Assembly (NCBI GenBank): GCA_943350065.1
Contig: CALQZZ010000039.1
Coordinates: forward strand, 1-5,538
DNA: 5,538 bases
Reading direction: 5' to 3'
From: Candidatus Nomurabacteria bacterium
GTDB lineage: Bacteria; Patescibacteriota; Minisyncoccia; Phycocordibacterales; UBA9973
The notes beneath the pieces were generated by a model. It searched no databases. It was not told the DNA's origin and was given only the letters and a program-made list of their open reading frames with translations. The translations under genes were made by a program, and so were the position numbers. Below are positions 1-4,971 of the stretch, one piece after another; the first letter of the stretch is position 1; every line of letters begins with the position of its first letter.

Positions 1-9
1 GGCTTTTTA

Positions 10-2673
10 TTACTTATTTTTCTCTACTTTAGCTTTTGAGACAAATGGGCTTTTTATTTTATCTTTTTTAGTTTCAATATTAAGCTCATTATTTTTCATT
101 GTGACATATACTTTATCCCCTTTCTTTGTACCCTTGGAAATAATATATGAAGCTACAGGATTAAGGATTTTAGTTTGAATCAGTCTATTTATAGGGCGAG
201 CACCGAAATGTGGATCGTAACCTTCTTTTGCCAAGTAATCCAAAGCTTGTTCAGAAATTTCAAAACTAATTTCTTTTACTTTTAATCTTTCGACGACAAC
301 CTGGATTCTCAAGTTTACAATTTCACGGATAGCTTCTGGAGAAAGAACATCAAAGACAATTATCTCATCTAGACGATTCAAAAATTCTGGAGAAAAATGA
401 TCTTTCAAACTTTCCATTACTTTATCTTTTGTTTGAGAATAATTTTCAATAGCAGAATTATTTGAGAAACCAATTGATTCCATTTTCTCTACAAATTGTG
501 AGCCAATGTTTGAAGTCAAAATAATAATTGTATTTTTGAAATTTACAATTCTTCCTTTTCCATCTGTCAGGCGTCCTTCATCGAGAACCTGTAAAAGCAT
601 ATTGAAAACTTCTGGATGAGCTTTTTCAATTTCATCAAAAAGAATTACAGCATAAGGGCGATGACGGACTGATTCTGTCAGCTGTCCGGCTTCTTCATAG
701 CCGACATATCCTGGTGGTGAACCAATAAGTTTTGAGACACTATGGCGTTCCATAAATTCAGACATATCGACACGAATAAGTGCGCGATCATCATTGAACA
801 TAAATTGAGCTAAAGACTTCGTAAGCTCTGTTTTTCCGACACCCGTAGGACCGAGGAATATAAATGAACCGATTGGTCTATTTGGGTCTGAAATACCAGC
901 ACGAGAACGGCGTATAACGTCTGCCACACGAGTAATAGCCTCCTTTTGACCAATAACGCGTTTAGCCAATTCTTCCTCCATTCGGGCGAGTTTTGCACGT
1001 TCTTCTTCCATCATTTTTGTAAGTGGAATTCCAGTCCAGCGAGCTACAACTTCGGCAATGTCTTCCGCTGTAATTTCTTCTTTCAAGATTCGGCGAGACT
1101 TTTGTAATTTCTTTAAACGAAGTAATTTACTTTCCAATTCCTTTTTCAATTCAGGAATTTTTCCATAACGAATTTCTGCAGCCAAGGCAAGATCGGCACG
1201 CATTTCTGCATTTTCAGCTTCCACACGAAGAGTTTCCAATTCTTTTTTAATCGAACGAATCTCTAAGACTGTAGACTTCTCATTTTTCCATTTAAGTTCG
1301 AGTTCTTTTGTTTTCTCTTGTAAATTACCAATAGCATTATCAATTTCTTTTACACGACTTTTGGCATCAGTCTCTTTTTTCAAAGCTTCTTTTTCAATTT
1401 CCAAACGCATTATTTTTCTATGTGCATCTTCGAGTTCTTTTGGTTTGTTTTCAATAGCAATTTTTAAAGACGAAGAAGCTTCGTCTATAAGATCGATAGC
1501 CTTGTCTGGTAGAAATCTATTTGTGATATATCGTGCACTTAAATTCACAGCAGACAAAATTGCATCATCGGTAATTCGGACACCATGAAAAAGTTCATAA
1601 CGCTCTTTGAGCCCACGAAGAATTGTAATTGCATCTTCGATATTTGGTTCATCGACATAGACAGGCTGAAAACGACGAGCCAATGCAGGATCTTTTTCAA
1701 TATGTTTTTGATATTCTTTCAAAGTTGTCGCACCGATAGCCCGAAGTTCTCCACGAGAAAGTGCAGGCTTTAGCATATTGGAAGCATCAAGAGTCCCTTC
1801 GGCTCCACCTGCTCCGACGATAGTATGTATTTCATCAATAAAAAGAATTATTTTTCCTTCGGCTCTTTCTATTTCTTTCATCAAACCATTCAAACGTTCT
1901 TCAAATTCTCCACGGTATTTTGTGCCCGCAATCATAGAGCCGAGATCTAGAGAGACAATTTCTTTATCACGAAGTGATTCAGAGACATCACCCTTCGCTA
2001 TTCTATTTGCTAGACCTTCGACGACAGCGGTTTTTCCTGTACCAGCTTCACCTATTAAAATAGGATTATTTTTTGTACGACGAGAAAGTATTTGCATTAT
2101 ACGCATTATTTCTGTATCACGACCAATGACAGGATCAAGCTTATCTTCGCGAGCGAGCTTTGTAAGGTTGCGAGTATATTTTGTAATTAATTTATTTTTC
2201 TTTGGAGTGGAAGCATTGTCATGGCCTTGCAAACGAAGATCTTCTAATATTTTTACGACATTTTCTTTGAAGATTTTAAAACGAGTCAGCATTTCATGTG
2301 TATCACTTTGTATTTCAAGTAAAGAAATAAAAAGATGTTCTGTAGATACAAATTCATCTTTCATTGTTTCCGCAGTTTTTGCAGATTGCTCAAGTGCTGT
2401 CGCCATATCAGGAGTCAAATATATTTGATATGCAGGCGAAAGAGTCGAGCGAGTTTCAGGAATTTCAATCGCTTCTAAAACAGAGTCGGTCAAAAGCATT
2501 GTATCAATTTCCATTTTATCTAAAATGGAAAGAACAATACTTTCTTCTTGTAAAAGAAGTGCTGAAAGTAAATGCATAGCAGATACGTGATTTTGCCCAC
2601 GTTCAATAGCGAGTTCGTGCGCTTTTTTAATAGCTTCTTTAGCTTTAGTTGTAAATCTATTTAGTGGTGGCAT
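10..2673 (-). CDS. clpB: ClpB-type Hsp100 AAA+ unfoldase/disaggregase with a ClpP-loop-like IGF motif
   Basis: Complete 887-residue two-ring AAA+ chaperone of the cytoplasm, which uses ATP to thread aggregated or misfolded proteins through a hexamer pore. Residues 1-150 form the paired-repeat Clp N-domain. NBD1 has Walker A GEAGTGKT (208-215), Walker B with D280-E281, pore-loop Y253 and the arginine-finger pair R333-R334. Residues about 405-530 are a full-length ClpB-style coiled-coil middle domain, including the YGKIPEL segment (503-509). NBD2 has Walker A GPTGVGKT (608-615), D680-E681, pore loop GYVG (655-658), sensor TSN (720-722), R767 and sensor-2 GARP (824-827). The length fits ClpB. 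Oddly, residues 723-761 are longer than in ClpB and contain IGF (734-736), the type of tripeptide that docks ClpP in ClpA, ClpC and ClpX. The tail after 867 is short and lysine-rich. The ATG at 2673 gives a normal N-domain; no Shine-Dalgarno precedes it. It lies 35 bases after the HtrA-like gene. ClpC is the alternative name, but the middle domain argues for ClpB. Confidence 0.93.
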   Translation of the reverse strand: MPPLNRFTTKAKEAIKKAHELAIERGQNHVSAMHLLSALLLQEESIVLSILDKMEIDTMLLTDSVLEAIEIPETRSTLSPAYQIYLTPDMATALEQSAKTAETMKDEFVSTEHLFISLLEIQSDTHEMLTRFKIFKENVVKILEDLRLQGHDNASTPKKNKLITKYTRNLTKLAREDKLDPVIGRDTEIMRIMQILSRRTKNNPILIGEAGTGKTAVVEGLANRIAKGDVSESLRDKEIVSLDLGSMIAGTKYRGEFEERLNGLMKEIERAEGKIILFIDEIHTIVGAGGAEGTLDASNMLKPALSRGELRAIGATTLKEYQKHIEKDPALARRFQPVYVDEPNIEDAITILRGLKERYELFHGVRITDDAILSAVNLSARYITNRFLPDKAIDLIDEASSSLKIAIENKPKELEDAHRKIMRLEIEKEALKKETDAKSRVKEIDNAIGNLQEKTKELELKWKNEKSTVLEIRSIKKELETLRVEAENAEMRADLALAAEIRYGKIPELKKELESKLLRLKKLQKSRRILKEEITAEDIAEVVARWTGIPLTKMMEEERAKLARMEEELAKRVIGQKEAITRVADVIRRSRAGISDPNRPIGSFIFLGPTGVGKTELTKSLAQFMFNDDRALIRVDMSEFMERHSVSKLIGSPPGYVGYEEAGQLTESVRHRPYAVILFDEIEKAHPEVFNMLLQVLDEGRLTDGKGRIVNFKNTIIILTSNIGSQFVEKMESIGFSNNSAIENYSQTKDKVMESLKDHFSPEFLNRLDEIIVFDVLSPEAIREIVNLRIQVVVERLKVKEISFEISEQALDYLAKEGYDPHFGARPINRLIQTKILNPVASYIISKGTKKGDKVYVTMKNNELNIETKKDKIKSPFVSKAKVEKNK

Positions 2674-2679
2674 ATTTAT

Positions 2680-2707
2680 ACAATAACATTAAAAATTAAT
2701 AAGTAAA
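2680..2707 (-). promoter_or_regulatory. candidate clpB promoter, possibly leaderless
   Basis: On the minus strand, TTTACT (2707-2702) is followed after 16 bases by TATTGT (2685-2680). A TG one base before the hexamer makes an extended -10 (TGnTAnnnT). Six bases separate the -10 from the clpB ATG, so transcription would start at or next to the start codon. No Shine-Dalgarno and no CIRCE-like inverted repeat is visible in the 35-base gap. The region is very AT-rich, so a chance match is possible. Confidence 0.35.
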
Positions 2708-2708
2708 A

Positions 2709-3242
2709 TTACTGAACTGTAGGAATGGCTGGAGTAGTGCCAGTAGTTGTAGTATCTGGTGTAGGTGTAGCGACGACTGGGGCAAGCTCGACGACGGTGA
2801 AATCTTTATCAGCTATAATCTTTGAAATTTTTTGTTCTCCTAAAACACTTTTTACGATGTATACTTCCCCGTCTTTTGGTTGAGATATAACAGAAGAAAT
2901 AACAACCTTATCATTACCTAAAAATAATCCTGTGCCTAAAATCTTGTCATCAATCTTCTTTACAGCATCTCCTTTTAAGAACAAAGAGACAGTAAGAGGT
3001 TGGATGGCTTTTAAGTTTTCAAGTAATTTTTGTTGATCAGCTGTAAGCGCATCACCTTTTGTATCAGATGGAACAATTTTTTCAACAGTTTGTCTGATTA
3101 TTTTTTGTATTGGAGTAGTGATAGATGGTGGTGCTTGTTGCATCAAAGTCACAGTCGAAATACCTGTGGCGATAGACGTCACAAAAGAAATTAGCAGAGC
3201 TAATAATATAAGTTGCGATTTGTTTAATTCTTTCATTTCCAT
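2709..3242 (-). CDS. membrane-anchored degenerate HtrA/trypsin-like domain protein, probably not a protease
   Basis: Up to 177 residues. A short N-terminal cytoplasmic stretch is followed by one hydrophobic helix (about 10-34), a linker, a small beta-rich domain (about 82-156) and a Thr/Pro-rich tail (about 158-177), which implies an extracytoplasmic domain anchored by its N-terminus. The domain resembles the first barrel of HtrA/trypsin-like proteases: GTGLFLGNDKVVISSVIS (103-120) matches the usual GSGF...TNAHVV stretch, and DFTVVEL (147-153) matches the DLAVLKI stretch with the catalytic Asp. The catalytic His position appears to be V118, and the second barrel with the GNSGG serine motif is absent, as is any PDZ domain. 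Activity is therefore unlikely; a binding or scaffold role is a guess. Family assignment is by motif resemblance only. Two ATGs compete: 3242, and 3236 (175 residues), the latter better placed behind an AGG. It lies 3 bases after the desulfurase stop, implying co-transcription. Confidence 0.72.
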   Translation of the reverse strand: MEMKELNKSQLILLALLISFVTSIATGISTVTLMQQAPPSITTPIQKIIRQTVEKIVPSDTKGDALTADQQKLLENLKAIQPLTVSLFLKGDAVKKIDDKILGTGLFLGNDKVVISSVISQPKDGEVYIVKSVLGEQKISKIIADKDFTVVELAPVVATPTPDTTTTGTTPAIPTVQ

Positions 3243-3244
3243 AA

Positions 3245-3247
3245 CCT
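3245..3247 (-). promoter_or_regulatory. weak Shine-Dalgarno that favours the second ATG of the HtrA-like gene
   Basis: AGG overlaps the TAG stop of the desulfurase gene. It is 2 bases before the ATG at 3242, too close to be used, but 8 bases before the ATG at 3236, a normal distance. This favours a start at 3236 with the N-terminus MKELNKSQ and suggests translation coupled to the upstream gene. Confidence 0.35.
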
Positions 3248-4415
3248 AAGTATACCACTTTTTTAATTTAGACAAAATTTGAGAAAGAGACTTTAAAGTA
3301 TAATCAATGTCTTGTTTTGTAGTCTCACGTCCCATAGAAAAACGTATTGATCCGTCAACTTCTTTATTGAGTAAGGACCCCCCTTGCTCAGACTCACGAA
3401 TGGCTTGAATAACATGTGAAGCTTTTTCATCTCCTGATTTACAAGCACTTTTCGCAGACACCATTACCCCTCTAGCTGAAAGCTCTATCACTAGCAAATC
3501 ACTCGGTATCTTAGGAATAGTGATATTTATGTTATTTGGTAACCTATTTTCTATATCACCGTTTAAAATAATATTTTTATCTAAAGTTTTTAATTTCTTT
3601 ATAAAATATTCTTGTAATTTCTTTAATCTTTTGACCTCTTTATCTTTTATTTTTTCTGTAATTTTCAAGGCTTCAACAAAAGCTAAAATAGCTGGTAGAT
3701 TTTCTGTCCCGGCACGCATTCCATTTTCTTGATCTCCACCAAAAATTATTTTTTTAATCGGAGTACGGCGACGAACATACAAAGCCCCTATCCCCTTTGG
3801 TCCATAAATTTTTCCAGCATTAAAAGACATAAGGTCTATACCGAGTCTTTCAACATTCAGATCTAAATAATTCACTGCTTGTGTCGCATCAGTATGGAAT
3901 AAAATTTTTGTATTATTTGTTTTATTAAAATGACGAATTTCTTTCACTATTTCTTTTATTGGCTGTATTGTTCCAATTTCATTATTCGCACACATTACAG
4001 AAACTAATTCTGTTTCCAAGGTCAGTGCTTTTTTTATTTTCTTCGGATCTACTATTCCATCTGTCTCAACTCCGACAAAAGTAGTGTTCACTAAACGAGC
4101 AGGTTCCAATACTGAAGCATGTTCTATATTTGTCGTAACTATATTTTTAAAATTTTGAATTACAATATTGTTACTTTCAGTAGATCCACTCGTAAAAAAG
4201 ATTTCATTACTATGAGCATCAAAAAAACGCGCCACATCCTTACGGGCATTATCAAGAACTTTCTTATTTTTGACAGCCATATCATGAATAGCACTAGCAT
4301 TAGCAAAATTTTCCTTCAAGGCTTTAGTGAGTACTTTTAAAACATTTACATCCATAGGAGTGGCTGAAGCGTAATCTAAGTATATTTTATTAAGTTTTTT
4401 GGTTGATTTTAACAC
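3246..4415 (-). CDS. iscS: cysteine desulfurase, NifS/IscS family (PLP-dependent, class V aminotransferase fold)
   Basis: 389 residues, a normal family length. It converts L-cysteine to L-alanine and holds the sulfur as a persulfide for Fe-S clusters or tRNA thiolation, in the cytoplasm. Visible hallmarks are the YLDYASATP start (12-20), the SGSTESNN phosphate-binding stretch (76-83), H99 that stacks on PLP, HTDATQ (174-179), the PLP lysine K202 in GKIYGPKG, RAGTEN (234-239), the sulfur-carrying C325 in SACKSG, and IRFSMGR (357-363). The residue before K202 is Gly where most NifS/IscS proteins have His. Seven extra residues (343-349) relative to E. coli IscS are encoded by a GC-rich palindrome. 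The start codon is GTG; no in-frame ATG precedes the conserved N-terminus and there is no Shine-Dalgarno. No scaffold (iscU/sufU) or regulator gene lies in the window, so the sulfur acceptor is unknown. The iscS symbol is by family; nifS is equally possible. Confidence 0.95.
   Translation of the reverse strand: MLKSTKKLNKIYLDYASATPMDVNVLKVLTKALKENFANASAIHDMAVKNKKVLDNARKDVARFFDAHSNEIFFTSGSTESNNIVIQNFKNIVTTNIEHASVLEPARLVNTTFVGVETDGIVDPKKIKKALTLETELVSVMCANNEIGTIQPIKEIVKEIRHFNKTNNTKILFHTDATQAVNYLDLNVERLGIDLMSFNAGKIYGPKGIGALYVRRRTPIKKIIFGGDQENGMRAGTENLPAILAFVEALKITEKIKDKEVKRLKKLQEYFIKKLKTLDKNIILNGDIENRLPNNINITIPKIPSDLLVIELSARGVMVSAKSACKSGDEKASHVIQAIRESEQGGSLLNKEVDGSIRFSMGRETTKQDIDYTLKSLSQILSKLKKWYT
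3369..3389. repeat. 21-base imperfect palindrome inside the cysteine desulfurase gene
   Basis: On the plus strand, arms GAGTAAGG (3369-3376) and CCTTGCTC (3382-3389) pair with one G/T mismatch around the loop ACCCC. The C6 run is unusual for this AT-rich gene. The element encodes residues 343-349 (EQGGSLL), and its length equals the seven-residue excess over E. coli IscS between the SHV and IRFS landmarks. It could be a small in-frame repeat insertion or simply a hairpin-prone codon choice. Confidence 0.45.
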
Positions 4416-4431
4416 TTATATAGTATATATT
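4403..4431 (+). promoter_or_regulatory. candidate sigma-70-type promoter for the DUF4446-infB unit
   Basis: TTGATT (4403-4408), a 17-base spacer and TATATT (4426-4431) make a good -35/-10 pair. Seven bases separate the -10 from the ATG at 4439, so the message would begin at or next to the start codon, and no Shine-Dalgarno is present. The -35 lies inside the first codons of the divergent desulfurase gene. Confidence 0.5.
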
Positions 4432-4449
4432 AAATTATATGAATATAAA
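4422..4449 (-). promoter_or_regulatory. candidate promoter for the desulfurase operon, overlapping the divergent promoter
   Basis: On the minus strand, TATACT (4427-4422) lies six bases before the GTG at 4415, with a weak -35 TTTATA (4449-4444) at 16 bases, inside the start of the DUF4446 gene. Its -10 overlaps the -10 of the plus-strand promoter by two bases (4426-4427), so RNA polymerase could hardly occupy both at once. The AT-richness lowers confidence. Confidence 0.38.
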
Positions 4450-4909
4450 GCTCGACAATATTGTTTTCTTGGCTTTTTTTGTTTTAACTGGACTTGGCCT
4501 ATTGGCGATGCTCTTTTGGATAGTCAAAACAGAAAAGCGTTTAGCTCATTTTTTTATGGGTAAAAAGGCTAAAGATTTAGAAGACACTATCTATCTTTTA
4601 TCAGAAGATATAAAAAAATTAAAAGAAGCTAAAGTAAGTATAGAAGAAGAAATAGCAGTAATAAACAAAAAACTAAAACAAAGTATCCGTGGACTTGAAA
4701 CAGTTCGCTTTAACCCATTCCCTGACCAAGGTTCAAACCAAAGTTTCGCTATTGGATTACTAAATGAAGAAAACGATGGTGTAGTTATATCTAGTTTATA
4801 TTCACGTGAAAGAATGAGTGTCTTTGCAAAACCAATTAAAAATGGAAAATCAGAATATGAATTGAGTACTGAAGAAAAAGAAGCTTTAATGAAAGCCGAA
4901 ATAAAATGA
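4439..4909 (+). CDS. DUF4446 family membrane-anchored protein of unknown function
   Basis: 156 residues, complete, with a TGA stop. One hydrophobic helix (about 8-30) anchors the N-terminus, followed by a basic stretch, a charged helical segment likely to form a coiled coil (about 44-82) and the conserved DUF4446 core (about 83-150). The core shows VRFNPFPDQGSNQSFAIGLL (89-108), then GVVISSLYSRE (114-124) and FAKPIKNGKSEYELS (129-143), the pattern I recall for this family, which occurs in Firmicutes and Candidate Phyla Radiation bacteria. No catalytic motif is apparent and no function is known to me. The anchor plus coiled coil suggests a membrane-tethered oligomer, with the core probably cytoplasmic because the segment after the helix is basic. 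The next Met (24) lies within the helix, so the ATG at 4439 is the only sensible start. It is 61 bases upstream of infB in the same direction and likely shares its transcript. Confidence 0.88.
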   Translation: MNIKLDNIVFLAFFVLTGLGLLAMLFWIVKTEKRLAHFFMGKKAKDLEDTIYLLSEDIKKLKEAKVSIEEEIAVINKKLKQSIRGLETVRFNPFPDQGSNQSFAIGLLNEENDGVVISSLYSRERMSVFAKPIKNGKSEYELSTEEKEALMKAEIK

Positions 4910-4958
4910 CCTCACCCCCAACCCCTCTCCTTATAAAGGCGAGGGGCGCCGGGATGGA
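4910..4958. repeat. GC-rich hairpin repeat element between DUF4446 and infB
   Basis: The element begins directly after the DUF4446 stop codon and is far richer in G and C than its surroundings. CCCCTC (4922-4927) pairs with GAGGGG (4941-4946); after one T/C mismatch, CCTT (4929-4932) pairs with AAGG (4936-4939), leaving the loop ATA. An outer CCTCACCCCC (4910-4919) has only a degraded partner around 4951-4958. From memory, the CCTCACCCC...CCCCTCTCC...GAGGGG pattern recurs as a short intergenic repeat in many bacterial genomes, so this is probably a copy of a dispersed REP-like or MITE-like element. No T-run follows, so it is not a standard intrinsic terminator. It could still stabilise or attenuate the message. 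Confidence 0.65.
4941..4946 (+). promoter_or_regulatory. SD-like GAGG in the 3' arm of the hairpin
   Basis: GAGG (4941-4944) of GAGGGG matches the Shine-Dalgarno core and lies nine bases before an ATG at 4954, but too far from the infB ATG at 4971 to serve it directly. It is base-paired in the hairpin, so its availability would depend on folding. Confidence 0.25.
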
Positions 4959-4971
4959 ATACACAATATAA
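4954..4971 (+). CDS. possible five-codon leader ORF (MEYTI) coupled to infB
   Basis: ATG at 4954 opens a five-codon frame that ends at TAA 4969-4971. The last base of the stop is the first base of the infB ATG (TAATG), a classic arrangement for translational coupling or reinitiation. An SD-like GAGG stands nine bases upstream. The infB ATG has no usable Shine-Dalgarno itself. A frame this short can arise by chance, so this is a tentative call. Confidence 0.22.
   Translation: MEYTI

Noticed and set aside
1778..2428. 216-codon open frame on the plus strand, with smaller ones at 1361-1588, 1585-1773 and 2364-2579
   Set aside because: They lie antisense within the clpB coding sequence, whose protein is fully conserved. 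Their translations are rich in Ser, Arg and Ile with no recognisable motif, as expected for shadow frames.
2701..2775. Thr/Pro-rich end of the HtrA-like gene as a tandem repeat
   Set aside because: The codons vary and no regular unit repeats. It is a low-complexity linker-like tail.
4907..4936. TGA of DUF4446 read as glycine (genetic code 25 of Gracilibacteria/Absconditabacteria)
   Set aside because: Read-through would add only nine residues encoded by the GC-rich repeat before TAA, and no conserved gene here contains an in-frame TGA. The standard code explains everything.
4922..4946. Hairpin as an intrinsic terminator of the DUF4446 gene
   Set aside because: The stem is followed by CGCCGGGATGG and no T-run, and infB begins 25 bases later in the same direction without a clear promoter of its own.
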